This document shows positions 1 to 7,848 of a stretch of DNA of 53,992 nucleotides, one piece after another. This DNA is from Planctomycetota bacterium (GTDB lineage Bacteria; Planctomycetota; UBA1135; JADKAF01), in NCBI GenBank assembly GCA_016793245.1, contig JAEUHW010000275.1:1-53992 (forward strand), read 5' to 3'. How positions within the stretch are numbered: position 1 is the stretch's first letter; the number at the start of each line of letters is the position of its first letter. The notes beneath the pieces were generated by a model that saw nothing but the letters and a program-made list of their open reading frames with translations, did no database searches and was not told the DNA's origin. A program made the position numbers and the translations under genes.

Positions 1-171
1 CCCGTCGCGCAGCACGAGCGAGTCCTCGGCGGGATCGTCCAGCAGGAGCTCGGTCGCGCCTTCCGCGGAGGCCGCGCAGAGGAGCGCTCGCGCGAGCGCG
101 GACTTCGAGCTCGAGACGCGCGCCTCGCCCGAGACCGGGCCCACCGGCCGGATGCGGAGAACCTCGTGCAC
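1..171 (-). CDS. aroA: 3-phosphoshikimate 1-carboxyvinyltransferase (EPSP synthase), N-terminal part
   Basis: This is the first 57 codons of a gene that runs off the left edge. The family enzyme transfers enolpyruvyl from PEP to shikimate 3-phosphate in aromatic amino acid synthesis. The translation carries the N-terminal signature: V-S-S-S-K-S-A-L-A-R-A-L followed by C-A-A-S-A-E-G-A-T. The Lys, Ser and Arg of SKSxxxR match the substrate-binding K22, S23 and R27 of the E. coli enzyme. The usual PGSKS reads SSSKS here, which is atypical. The GTG start at 171 has a GGAGG about ten bases upstream. The gene is divergent from the sigma factor gene. The call rests on a short fragment. Confidence 0.62.
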   Translation of the reverse strand, partial: MHEVLRIRPVGPVSGEARVSSSKSALARALLCAASAEGATELLLDDPAEDSLVLRDG

Positions 172-264
172 GCAGCGCCAACCTCCGCTCTCCGAGGCAC
201 GTCCTGCGGAGAGCGCGCTCAGAGTAGACTCCCGGAGAACCGCGAGCCACGAGCAGCCCCTGCC

Positions 265-927
265 TTGAATCCCGAACCTCCGCCGCGCGCCTCCGAGGAT
301 GCCGCCGAAGAAGAGCTCGTGCGCCGCGCCGTCGCGGGCGAACGCGAGGCGCAGGACCGCCTGTTCGCCGCGCACTTGGAGCCCGTGCATGCCTGGGTCC
401 GGCAGCGCTTGGGGCCGCAGCTCCGCGCCCGCGTCGACACGCAGGACCTCGCGCAGAGCTCGCTCGCCGAGGCGTTCCGCGATCTCGGCGGCTTCGAGTG
501 GCGCGGGCGCGAGTCGTTCCGCCGCTGGCTGCGCCGCATCGTCGAGAACAAGATCCGCCAGAAGGCGATCTTCTTCCGTCGCCGCAAGCGCGACGCGGGT
601 CGCGAGCTGCGCGCGAGCGAGGACTCGACGGCGCGCTCGCCCGCGGAGCTCGGCGTCGAGCCGCGGACGCCTTCTCACATCCTCGATCGCCGCGACGAGC
701 TCGCCGCCGTCGAGCGCGCGATGGAACGCCTGCCGCAGGAGTATCGCGAGGTCGTGCGCATGGCTCGACTCGAGCACATGCCGTATCGCGAGATCGGCGA
801 GCGCATGGGCGGGCGCTCGGAGGACGCGGTGCGGAAGCTCTTGATGCGCGCGATGCTGAAGCTGACGCAGCTCGTCGACGACGAACGAGGCGGCGCCGCG
901 GCTCCCGCGGGAGATGGCGGGTCTTGA
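265..927 (+). CDS. ECF-type RNA polymerase sigma factor
   Basis: Sigma-70 family extracytoplasmic-function sigma factor, about 220 residues. Region 2 is the stretch around DTQDLAQSSLAEAFRDL and RGRESFRRWLRRIVENKIRQ. Region 4 is the helix-turn-helix LPQEYREVVRMARLEHMPYREIGERMG near the C-terminus. The start is uncertain. TTG at 265 leaves room for divergent promoters toward aroA; a GTG at 166 has a reasonable Shine-Dalgarno but would overlap the aroA start. The stop overlaps the start of the following kinase gene, so the two are probably co-translated. Pairing of an ECF sigma with a membrane Ser/Thr kinase is a known arrangement, common in Planctomycetes, in which the kinase is thought to control the sigma factor. 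The target regulon cannot be seen from the sequence. Confidence 0.87.
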   Translation: MNPEPPPRASEDAAEEELVRRAVAGEREAQDRLFAAHLEPVHAWVRQRLGPQLRARVDTQDLAQSSLAEAFRDLGGFEWRGRESFRRWLRRIVENKIRQKAIFFRRRKRDAGRELRASEDSTARSPAELGVEPRTPSHILDRRDELAAVERAMERLPQEYREVVRMARLEHMPYREIGERMGGRSEDAVRKLLMRAMLKLTQLVDDERGGAAAPAGDGGS

Positions 928-2594
928 GCGCGGCGGGAGAGCCTTCGCGCGGCGAACCGGTGAGCGCAGCGCGCGACCTGCGCGCTTCGCACGGAGCGTC
1001 CGAGCGCATCGACGTCGCCCTCGAGGAGTTCCTCTGCGCTCGCGAGGCCGGCTCGGGAGTGGGCAGCGCTCAGGACTTCCTCGACCAGCGAGGGATCGAG
1101 CGAGGCTCCGCCGAAGCGCGCACCTTCGAGGAGCGCCTGGCCTCCTACGAGCGCTTGGAGCGCAGCCTTGCGCGCATCGAGAGCTCGCCATCGATCCCCT
1201 CGCTCGCCGCGGGGACGCACCTCGGCCGCTATCGCATCGCCGGGCTCATCGGCCGCGGCGGCATGGGCGAGGTCTATCAAGCGCGCGACGAGCGTTTGCG
1301 TCGCGACGTCGCGCTGAAGCTGATCTCGCCGGAGCGCGCTCGCGATCCGCGCATGCGGCGCCGCTTCGAACGCGAAGCGCGCAGCGCGGGTGCCCTCGCC
1401 CATCCTCATCTCGTCACGGTCTTCGACCTCGAAGAAGAGGACGGACGGCTCTTCCTCGTGATGGAGCTCGTCGCGGGCCATACGCTGCGCGACCTCCCGG
1501 CGGAGGAGCAGCCCGCGCCGGTGCGGCGCGTCGAGATCCTCGCGGCCGTCGCGCGCGCGATGGCCGTCGCGCATCGCGCCGGGATCGTGCATCGCGACTT
1601 GAAGCCCGAGAACCTGATGCTCACCCCCGAGGGCGAGCCCAAGGTGCTCGACTTCGGTCTGGCGAAGCCGCTCGATCCGGAGAGCGTGGGTGCGACCTCG
1701 CACACCGGACAGATGCTCGGCACGACGGCCTACATGTCGCCGGAGCAAGTGCGCGGACGCGAGCTCACTGCGGCCTCCGATCAGTTCTCGCTGGCCGTCG
1801 TGCTCTTCGAGTGGCTGAGCGGGCGACGCCCCTTCGAAGGCGCGAGCACCTTCGAGACCGCCGAGGCGATCGTGAAGCACGCGCCGCGGCGCCTCGAGCT
1901 CGCCGAGCCCTACGCCGCGGAGATCGAGAGCGTCCTACTCCGCGCGCTCGAGAAGGTCCCGGAGCGCCGTTACCCCGATCTCGACGCGTTCGCCGACGAC
2001 CTCGAGCGAGCGCTCGGCGGGCGACCCGCGCGCGGCGGTCGAGCTCCGCGCGCCGATGCCGCGAGCTGGCGCCGGGCCGTTCTGGGCACCGCGCTCGTGG
2101 CCTTGGCCCTCGTGCTGCTGAAGCTCGGTTTGGATGCTCTGCGCCCGGACGCCGCGAAAGCGACGCGCGACATCCCGGCGCTCGCGGTGCTGCCTTGCTT
2201 GCGCGGGCCCGCGCCCGATGACGGCGACGCCGGTTGTAGCGACTTCGTCGAGAGCGCGGTCGTGAAGGAACTGGAGCGCACGGCGGCGAAGCACGGGTTG
2301 CGCATCGTCGAACCCGAATTGCTGCGCGCGATCCAGACGCGCGGTGATCGCCTGGAGCACGCCTACCAGCTCGGGGCCGTGCTCGCGATCGAGCCGAGCT
2401 TGCGCTGCCGAGGCGAACACCTGGTCGTCGAGCTCTCCCTGATCGAGCTCGCCGGAGAGCGCGAGACCTTCTCGCGCGCCAGCTCCGACGAGCACGAGCT
2501 CGGCGACGGCGCCTATGCGACGAGCGGCCAGGCCGCGCGTCAGGCGCTGAAGCGATTGGCGCTCGAAGCGCCGCTGGCTCGCGCCGATTCGTGA
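924..2594 (+). CDS. membrane Ser/Thr protein kinase, Pkn type, with TolB-like extracytoplasmic domain
   Basis: About 556 residues. A short N-terminal region (1-95) precedes a complete Hanks-type kinase domain: glycine loop IGRGGMGEVYQA near 110, VALKLI lysine, HRDLKPEN near 223, DFG near 246 and GTTAYMSPEQ after it. All catalytic motifs are intact. A single membrane span, AVLGTALVALALVLLKLGL, lies near 385-405. The remaining 150 residues begin DIPALAVLPC and resemble the TolB-like N-terminal domain often found behind such kinases, probably outside the membrane. The TTG start at 924 overlaps the sigma factor stop (TTGA); GTG at 960 is an alternative. Likely role: sensing an envelope signal and phosphorylating the partner sigma factor (inference). 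Confidence 0.88.
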   Translation: MSAAGEPSRGEPVSAARDLRASHGASERIDVALEEFLCAREAGSGVGSAQDFLDQRGIERGSAEARTFEERLASYERLERSLARIESSPSIPSLAAGTHLGRYRIAGLIGRGGMGEVYQARDERLRRDVALKLISPERARDPRMRRRFEREARSAGALAHPHLVTVFDLEEEDGRLFLVMELVAGHTLRDLPAEEQPAPVRRVEILAAVARAMAVAHRAGIVHRDLKPENLMLTPEGEPKVLDFGLAKPLDPESVGATSHTGQMLGTTAYMSPEQVRGRELTAASDQFSLAVVLFEWLSGRRPFEGASTFETAEAIVKHAPRRLELAEPYAAEIESVLLRALEKVPERRYPDLDAFADDLERALGGRPARGGRAPRADAASWRRAVLGTALVALALVLLKLGLDALRPDAAKATRDIPALAVLPCLRGPAPDDGDAGCSDFVESAVVKELERTAAKHGLRIVEPELLRAIQTRGDRLEHAYQLGAVLAIEPSLRCRGEHLVVELSLIELAGERETFSRASSDEHELGDGAYATSGQAARQALKRLALEAPLARADS

Positions 2595-2655
2595 GCGTGC
2601 GAGGCGAGGCGGCGATTGCTACACTCGCGTCCTCCATCGCCAGGTAGCCGCTTCG

Positions 2656-3576
2656 ATGAGCACCCCCAGCGTCCCGGGCGCGATCCCCGGGCTCGAATTC
2701 CTCCGCCGCGGCAAAGTGCGCGATCTCTATCGCCTCGGCGATTTCCTGCTCCTCCTCGTCGCGACGGATCGCGTCTCCGCCTTCGACGTCGTGCTCCCGA
2801 ATCAGCTCCCCGGCAAGGGCAAGCTGCTGACCGCGATCTCCGCGTTCTGGTTCCAGAAGTTCGAGCACCGCGCGCGGCATCACCTCGTCACCTGCGACGT
2901 CGATCGGATCGATCGCCTGAACGCCGCGCAACGCGAAGCGCTGCGCGGCCGCACGATGGCCGTTCGGCCTCTCGAGGTCGTGCCCTACGAATTCGTCGTG
3001 CGCGGCTACCTCTCGGGGTCGGGTTGGAAGTCCTACCAAGAGACGGGCTCGATCTGCGGCGTGCCGCTGCCGCGCGGGCTGCGCGAGTCCGAGCGCCTGC
3101 CCGAGCCGATCTTCACCCCGACGACGAAGGCGGAGAAGGACGAGCCCGTGACGTTGGCGGAGATGGAAGCGCAGCTCGGGAGCGACACCGCGCGGAAGCT
3201 CGCCGAGCTATCCCTCGCGCTCTATCGCGAAGGCGCCGCGTATGCGCTCGAGAAGGGCGTCATCGTCGCCGACACGAAGTTCGAGTTCGCGCTGGAGAAC
3301 GGCGAGCCGGTGCTGATCGACGAAGTGCTGACCCCCGACTCGTCGCGCTACTGGCCGCTCGACGAGTACGCGATCGGCGGGAGCCCGCCCTCCTACGACA
3401 AGCAGATCGTCCGCAACTGGCTGCTCGCCAGCGGGTGGAACAAGAAGGCCCCGGGGCCCGTGCTCCCCGAGGAGATCGTGAAGCAGACGCTCGCGCGCTA
3501 CGCGCAGCTCTTCGAAGTGCTGACCGGGCGCAAGGCCTCCGAGATCCTCGGTGGTGAGCGCGATACGGCGCGCTGA
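2656..3576 (+). CDS. purC: phosphoribosylaminoimidazole-succinocarboxamide synthase (SAICAR synthase)
   Basis: Makes SAICAR from CAIR, aspartate and ATP in purine biosynthesis. The 306-residue length fits the longer form of the family. The N-terminus has the typical GKVRDLY and ATDRVSAFDVVLP motifs. The centre has RPLEVVPYEFVVRGYLSGSGWKSYQ. The C-terminal half has IVADTKFEFAL and IDEVLTPDSSRYWP, which belong to the ATP and aspartate sites. The ATG at 2656 is about ten bases after CAGGTAG. It follows the kinase gene by 61 bases and need not share its transcript. Nothing in the protein looks unusual. Confidence 0.96.
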   Translation: MSTPSVPGAIPGLEFLRRGKVRDLYRLGDFLLLLVATDRVSAFDVVLPNQLPGKGKLLTAISAFWFQKFEHRARHHLVTCDVDRIDRLNAAQREALRGRTMAVRPLEVVPYEFVVRGYLSGSGWKSYQETGSICGVPLPRGLRESERLPEPIFTPTTKAEKDEPVTLAEMEAQLGSDTARKLAELSLALYREGAAYALEKGVIVADTKFEFALENGEPVLIDEVLTPDSSRYWPLDEYAIGGSPPSYDKQIVRNWLLASGWNKKAPGPVLPEEIVKQTLARYAQLFEVLTGRKASEILGGERDTAR

Positions 3577-3621
3577 GAGGAGGAGCGGAAGTCGATGTGT
3601 AGACCTCGGCCCTTCTTGGCG

Positions 3622-3639
3622 CAGCGGCTGACGCCCCTG
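3622..3639. repeat. degenerate single copy of the TGAC-loop hairpin repeat
   Basis: CAGCGGC-TGAC-GCCCCTG, followed by a sequence close to the GACGCG that trails the units at 44431-44642. One stem base pair is mismatched. It lies in the 111-base gap between purC and mtnA. It is recognised by similarity to the multi-copy arrays described below; alone it would be unremarkable. Confidence 0.45.
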
Positions 3640-3687
3640 CGACGCGACGGTGAGCATGGTCTCCTCGCTCTCTGAGCACGCGCGACG

Positions 3688-4797
3688 ATGAGCGCCGCTT
3701 CGATCTCTCGAGCGCCGCTGGTGCCGGCGGACCCACAAGGCTCCGCTCCGGTGCGCGCTCTGACCTGGGATGGCGAGCTCGAAGGCGTGCTGCGCTATCT
3801 CGACCAGACGCTGTTGCCGCACGAGGCGTTGGAGCGGATCGCGACGAGCGCGAACGACGTGCACTTTGCGATCCACCGCCTCGCGATTCGCGGTGCTCCG
3901 GCGATCGGGATCGCGGGAGCCTACGGGCTCGTGCTCGGTGCACGCCCGCACGCGCACTTGGCGCCGAGCGAGTTCCTCGCGCGACTCGCGGAGGTCGCCG
4001 AGTACTTGATCCTCTGCCGCCCGACCGCGGTGAACCTCGCGCACGCGATCCGCGCGAGCCTCCGCCGCGTGCAGGACCTGGCGCGGACGGGCGCGAACTC
4101 GGGGCAACTGCACGCGGAGCTCCTGACCGCGGCGAGAGAGCTCCACGCCGACGACGAGCGCTGCTGCGCCGCGATGGGCCGCACCGGAGCGGAGCTGCTG
4201 CGCGACGGCGACGCCGTGCTCACGCACTGCAACGCGGGCGCTCTCGCGACGGGCGGCAGCGGCACGGCGCTCGCGGTCATCTACGCCGCGCGCGCCGCGG
4301 GCAAGCAGGTCCGCGTCTTCGCCGACGAAACGCGCCCCCTGCTCCAAGGCGCCCGTCTCACCGCCTGGGAACTCTCGCGCTCGGGAGTCCCTGTGACGCT
4401 GCTCGTCGACGGCGCCTCGGCGAGCCTCTTGCGCACCGGCCTCGTCGCCGCCGTCTTCGTCGGCGCGGATCGCATCGCCGCGAACGGCGACGTCGCGAAC
4501 AAGATCGGCACGCTCGCGGTGGCCCTCGCGGCGCGCGAGTTCGGCGTCCCGTTCTACGTCGTCGCCCCCACCTCCACGATCGACCTCGCCACCCCGAACG
4601 GCGCCGCGATCCCGATCGAGATGCGCGACGGCGTCGAGATCTCCTCCGCGCGCGGCGTCCCCTTGGCGGCCAGCGGCATCTCGCACTGGAACCCCGCCTT
4701 CGACGTGACCCCCGCGCCTCTCGTGACGGCGCTGATCACCGAGCGCGGTCTCGTTCGCGCTCCGAACGAAGTCGCACTGCGCGCGCATCTCGCCTGA
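3688..4797 (+). CDS. mtnA: S-methyl-5-thioribose-1-phosphate isomerase
   Basis: Converts methylthioribose 1-phosphate to methylthioribulose 1-phosphate in the methionine salvage pathway. It is 369 residues, normal for the family. The catalytic cysteine is in THCNAGALATGG (about residue 181) and the catalytic aspartate in GADRIAANGD (about residue 261). Their spacing of 80 residues equals that of Cys160 and Asp240 in the well-studied bacterial enzyme. RGAPAIGIAGAYG near the N-terminus and NKIGTLAVALAAREFGVPFYV near the C-terminus are also typical. No other salvage genes are adjacent, although metK lies 20 kb away. The related eIF2B-like and ribose-1,5-bisphosphate isomerases are less likely given the exact motif match. 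Confidence 0.93.
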   Translation: MSAASISRAPLVPADPQGSAPVRALTWDGELEGVLRYLDQTLLPHEALERIATSANDVHFAIHRLAIRGAPAIGIAGAYGLVLGARPHAHLAPSEFLARLAEVAEYLILCRPTAVNLAHAIRASLRRVQDLARTGANSGQLHAELLTAARELHADDERCCAAMGRTGAELLRDGDAVLTHCNAGALATGGSGTALAVIYAARAAGKQVRVFADETRPLLQGARLTAWELSRSGVPVTLLVDGASASLLRTGLVAAVFVGADRIAANGDVANKIGTLAVALAAREFGVPFYVVAPTSTIDLATPNGAAIPIEMRDGVEISSARGVPLAASGISHWNPAFDVTPAPLVTALITERGLVRAPNEVALRAHLA

Positions 4798-4811
4798 CGG
4801 TTCGGTTGCGG

Positions 4812-4855
4812 GTCGGACCTACGCAACACCGGCACGGTCTGATCTCGGGTCCGAC
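4812..4855 (+). terminator. possible stem-loop downstream of mtnA
   Basis: GTCGGACC at 4812-4819 and its complement GGTCCGAC at 4848-4855 could form an 8-bp stem 14 bases after the mtnA stop. There is no U-run, so a terminator role is only suggested by position. Confidence 0.3.
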
Positions 4856-4861
4856 GTAAGC

Positions 4862-5083
4862 CACTCTCACGCATTTCGATATCGCGTCGGATCGTCGCGG
4901 CTCTCACGCGCTTCGGGATCGCGTCGGAGCGTCGTGGCTCGCACGCGCTTCGGGATCGCGTCGGAGCGTCGTGGCTCGCACGCGCTTCGCGAGCGCGTCG
5001 GATCGTCCCGGCTCGCACGCGCTTCGCGAGCGCGTCGGATCGTCGCGGCTCGCACGCGCTTCGCGAGCGCGTCGGATCGTCGC
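4862..5083. repeat. tandem array of six 37-bp units
   Basis: Six head-to-tail units of 37 bp start at 4862, 4899, 4936, 4973, 5010 and 5047. The last two are identical and divergence increases toward the left (mtnA) end. Each later unit contains GCGCT-TCGCG-AGCGC, a perfect 5-bp stem-loop. There are no spacers, so this is not a CRISPR array. The reading frames through it are only periodic translations of the repeat. The array, the hairpin at 5088 and the terminator at 5122 fill the 352-base gap between mtnA and tRNA-Lys. Confidence 0.9.
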
Positions 5084-5087
5084 GGCT

Positions 5088-5114
5088 CCAACACCGTCAG
5101 GTGTTGGGCCCAGC
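5088..5114. repeat. single copy of the CAACACC hairpin repeat
   Basis: CCAACACC-GTCA-GGTGTTGG followed by GCCCAGC. It is identical to the main unit of the seven-copy array at 23749-23990, which is 18.7 kb away. It directly joins the right end of the 37-bp tandem array. Confidence 0.85.
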
Positions 5115-5121
5115 AAACAAC

Positions 5122-5150
5122 AAAACCTCGGGGCTTCGCCCCGAGGTTTT
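5122..5150 (-). terminator. intrinsic terminator after tRNA-Lys
   Basis: A perfect inverted repeat: AAAACCTCGGGGC and its complement around a 3-base loop, giving a 13-bp stem with A/T-rich ends. It begins at the last base of tRNA-Lys and would end minus-strand transcripts of the tRNA, and perhaps of the whole rpsB-frr operon. Confidence 0.85.
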
Positions 5151-5222
5151 GAGGACGGTAGGAATCGAACCTACGACCCGCTGCTTAAAAGGCAGCTGCT
5201 CTGCCGACTGAGCTACGTCCCC
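5150..5222 (-). tRNA. tRNA-Lys (anticodon UUU)
   Basis: A 73-nt cloverleaf. The acceptor stem is GGGGACG/CGTCCTC with one G-U pair. The D arm is GCTC...GAGC, the anticodon stem GCTGC/GCAGC with loop CTTTTAA (anticodon TTT), and the T arm GTAGG-TTCGATT-CCTAC. The discriminator is A. The CCA end is not encoded. The gene sits 103 bases downstream of frr with a terminator immediately after it, so it may be the last member of the translation operon. Confidence 0.96.
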
Positions 5223-5229
5223 GGAGGAG

Positions 5230-5313
5230 CTAGTGGTCTGATGCACACAGGAAGGGCATGTAGATCGCGAGATCCACGAGATACTGCCACGTATGTTTGA
5301 ATCAGACCACTAG
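5230..5313. mobile_element. 84-bp inverted-repeat element (MITE-like)
   Basis: The ends are exact 13-bp inverted repeats, CTAGTGGTCTGAT at 5230-5242 and ATCAGACCACTAG at 5301-5313, with a central GATC-GCGA-GATC hairpin. The termini read C-TA-[GTGGTCTGAT...ATCAGACCAC]-TA-G, the pattern expected of a small non-autonomous element inserted at a TA dinucleotide, as IS630/Tc1-type elements do. There is no coding sequence. It lies between frr and tRNA-Lys. The mobile origin is inference; a transcribed structure is the alternative. Confidence 0.5.
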
Positions 5314-5325
5314 AGCTCGCGAAGC

Positions 5326-5898
5326 TCAGACCGACATGATTTCGTCGGTCTTTGCCTTCACGACCTGATCGATGCGGGCCTCGGCCTTCTTGATCAGCTC
5401 CTGGATGTCGTTCTTCAGGTTCTCACACGAGTCATCGGTGAGGTCGCCGTCCTTGCGGCCGGTGTCGGCCTGTTTGATCGCATCGCGCCGCGTGTTGCGC
5501 AAGGCCACCCGCGCTTCTTCGCCCAGCTCGCGCACGCGCGCGGCGAGCTTCTTGCGCTGCTCTTCCGAGAGCGGCGGGAGGTTCAGCCGGATGATCTTGC
5601 CGTCGTTCGACGGGTTGATCCCGAGCTCGGACTTCAGGATCGACTTCTCGATCTCCTTCAACGCGGACGCATCGAAGGGCTTGATCACGATCATGCGCGG
5701 CTCGGGCACCGAGATGGTGGCCATCTGGTTCAGCGGCGTCATCGAGCCGTAATACTCGACGCGCAGGTTGTCGACGAGCGCGGGCGTCGCGCGGCCGGTG
5801 CGGATGCCGCGGAACTCGTCCTCGAGGCGATGCGCGGTCTTCGACATGCGCTCTTCGGTCTCGAGGAGCACTTCTTCGTAGAGCTCGGGATTCGGCAC
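5326..5898 (-). CDS. frr: ribosome recycling factor
   Basis: Splits the post-termination ribosome together with EF-G. It is 190 residues against about 185 in most bacteria. Typical stretches are FRGIRTGRATPALVDNLRVEYYGS and the following VPEPRMIVIKPFDASALKEIEKSI. The C-terminal three-helix-bundle part ends near AEARIDQVVKAKTDEIM. It lies 46 bases after pyrH in the common order rpsB-tsf-pyrH-frr and is probably transcribed with them. Confidence 0.97.
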   Translation of the reverse strand: MPNPELYEEVLLETEERMSKTAHRLEDEFRGIRTGRATPALVDNLRVEYYGSMTPLNQMATISVPEPRMIVIKPFDASALKEIEKSILKSELGINPSNDGKIIRLNLPPLSEEQRKKLAARVRELGEEARVALRNTRRDAIKQADTGRKDGDLTDDSCENLKNDIQELIKKAEARIDQVVKAKTDEIMSV

Positions 5899-5944
5899 GG
5901 GCGCTCCTTACGGGCGAGAGCAGGGAATGCGGTTCTGGTCGCGC

Positions 5945-6655
5945 TCAGGACGCGACGACGAGAGTGCCGAGCTTCTCGCCGCGCACGGCGCGCACGATGT
6001 TGCCCGGCTCGAGCATGCTGAAGACGAGGATCGGCAGATGATTCTCGCGGCAGAGCGCGATGGCCGCAGCATCCATGACCTTCAGGTCGCGCTCCAGCAC
6101 TTCGTCGTAGGTGACGCGCTCGTAGCGCTTGGCGGTGGGATCCTTCTTCGGATCTCCGCTGTAGACCCCATCGACCTTGGTCGCCTTCAGGAGGATCTCG
6201 GCCTGGATCTCCTTCGCGCGCAGGGCGGCCGTGGTGTCGGTCGTGAAGAACGGGTTCCCGGTGCCACCGGCGAGGATCACGACGCGCCCCTTCTCGAGGT
6301 GGCGCACCGCGCGGCGCACGATGAAGGGCTCGCAGACCGAATGCACGTGCAACGCGGAGAGCACGCGCGCGTGGAGGCCGATGCGCTCGATCGCGTCTTG
6401 GAACGCCAAGGCGTTGATCACCGTGCCGAGCATGCCCATGTAGTCGGCCGTGGCGCGGTTCATGCCCTTCTCGCCGAAGGCGGCTCCGCGGAGGATGTTC
6501 CCTCCGCCAATCACCACGGCGACCTGGCAGCCCAAGTTGGTCAGCTGGCGGACTTGCAGCGCGATCTGCTCGATCGCGTCGAGATCCAACCCGGCTCCAC
6601 TCGTTCCGCCGAAGACCTCGCCGCTCAGCTTCAACAACACACGCTCGTAGGCCAT
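5945..6655 (-). CDS. pyrH: UMP kinase (uridylate kinase)
   Basis: Phosphorylates UMP to UDP; a cytoplasmic hexameric enzyme of the amino-acid-kinase family. It is 236 residues. The start MAYERVLLKLSGE has GGAGG six bases upstream. Family motifs present are KLSGEVFGG, VVIGGGNILRG, MNRATADYMGMLGTVINALA, LAGGTGNPFFTTDTTAALRA and KVDGVYSGDPKK. An in-frame extension further upstream exists but lacks a ribosome-binding site and conservation, so the ATG at 6655 is preferred. It lies 325 bases downstream of tsf. Confidence 0.97.
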   Translation of the reverse strand: MAYERVLLKLSGEVFGGTSGAGLDLDAIEQIALQVRQLTNLGCQVAVVIGGGNILRGAAFGEKGMNRATADYMGMLGTVINALAFQDAIERIGLHARVLSALHVHSVCEPFIVRRAVRHLEKGRVVILAGGTGNPFFTTDTTAALRAKEIQAEILLKATKVDGVYSGDPKKDPTAKRYERVTYDEVLERDLKVMDAAAIALCRENHLPILVFSMLEPGNIVRAVRGEKLGTLVVAS

Positions 6656-6980
6656 GCCAATCCTCCGCGCGCGGCGGGTTTCGCCAGCGCGCGCGGCAGA
6701 GGATAGCGAATCACCGCAGCGCTGGCCACGGCGCAACGAGCGGTCTCGCGACGTGGAGCGCAGGAACCGCGCTCGCGCGGCAGGAATGCGCACCGGACCG
6801 CATCGAGCGCGCGGCGCTGCCGCTCACGTAGCCACGCCTCGGCCGAAAGCACTCGGGCGATGCCGAGGCAGAGGCCTCGTCATCGCCCGATGCGGCGTCC
6901 ACAGCACTGCGGACCGTGGTGCGCGGAGTCCGCGACGGGCATCCGCCCACCGCCCGACGCGAATCACGTCCCGGAGTGGA
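6656..6980 (-). terminator. tsf-pyrH gap with a long stem-loop at 6854-6889
   Basis: This 325-base gap holds no credible gene. It contains a nearly continuous hairpin: CGGGCGATG pairs with CATCGCCCG (outer 9 bp) and CGAGGC with GCCTCG (inner 6 bp) around a 4-base loop. On the minus strand it is followed only by a weak GTGCTTT, so it could be a leaky terminator or a processing site between tsf and pyrH. Nothing else recognisable was seen. Confidence 0.5.
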
Positions 6981-7574
6981 TCAGAGCCCGACCTCGAAAC
7001 GCGCGAAGCGCCGGATCGTGACGTTCTCCTGCAGCAGGCCCGCCTTCTCCTGGATGGCCTCGCGGACGGTCTTCGAGTCGTCCTTGATGAACGGCTGCTC
7101 GAGCAGGACGCAGCTCTTGAAGAAGTTGTCGATCTTGCCCTGCAGCACCTTCTCGCGCTTCTCGGCGGGGATGTTCTTCATCTCCTCCTCGAAGATCGCC
7201 TTCTCGCGCTCGACGCGCTCGGCGGGGACGTCCGAGCGATCGAGGAAGCGGCAATTCGTGTTCGCGGCGATGTGCAGGCAGATGTCCTGGAACACCGTGT
7301 TGAAGTCTTCGCTGGCGGCGACGAAGTCCGACTCGCAACCGGCCTCGAGCAGCACGCCGATCTTCTTCGTGTGATGCACGTAGCTGAAGACGCGGCCTTC
7401 GGCGGCCACGCGATCGGACATGTCCGCGGCCTTCACCTTCGCCTTCTTGCGCAGCCAGTCCTTCGCCTTCTCGACGTCGCCGCCGCACTCAGCGAGCGCC
7501 TTCTTGCAGTCCATCATGGGCGCGCGTGTGGCGTCGCGGAGCATCTTGACTTGCTGAGCGTTGATCTCGGCCAT
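6981..7574 (-). CDS. tsf: elongation factor Ts
   Basis: Nucleotide exchange factor for EF-Tu. The 197 residues make the short form, lacking the second half of the E. coli core. The N-terminal UBA-like domain includes VKMLRDATRAPMMDCKKALAE. The TDFVA-equivalent motif appears as CESDFVAASEDF. The C-terminus, LLQENVTIRRFARFEVG, is typical. It lies 274 bases after rpsB. That gap has a 9-bp inverted repeat (GCAGCGCCG, 7713-7721, with CGGCGCTGC, 7760-7768) but no gene. Confidence 0.96.
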   Translation of the reverse strand: MAEINAQQVKMLRDATRAPMMDCKKALAECGGDVEKAKDWLRKKAKVKAADMSDRVAAEGRVFSYVHHTKKIGVLLEAGCESDFVAASEDFNTVFQDICLHIAANTNCRFLDRSDVPAERVEREKAIFEEEMKNIPAEKREKVLQGKIDNFFKSCVLLEQPFIKDDSKTVREAIQEKAGLLQENVTIRRFARFEVGL

Positions 7575-7848
7575 GTTCGGAGGATCTCTGTCGTAGTAGA
7601 GAGGATGCGGAGGGTTGGCGGCGCCTTCTCGAGCGCCGCGAATCGGCCGCCGCTTGGACGAGCAGCGCCGCCATGGCGGATCAGACCGCTCTGGCGACCC
7701 TTGAGATTGTGTGCAGCGCCGCGAGGTCTGTGCTGCCCCTCAGGCAACACGACGAGCTCCGGCGCTGCGAGCGCACTGAATGGCAGCGCGTGAGATCGAG
7801 CGAGCAAGCCGCTGGCGCCATCGGCGCTCCGTGCTCACCCGCGCTCGC

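Noticed and set aside
4860..5300. Several small open frames through the 37-bp repeats
   Set aside because: They are periodic translations of the tandem array in different frames on both strands, with no start signals or known domains.
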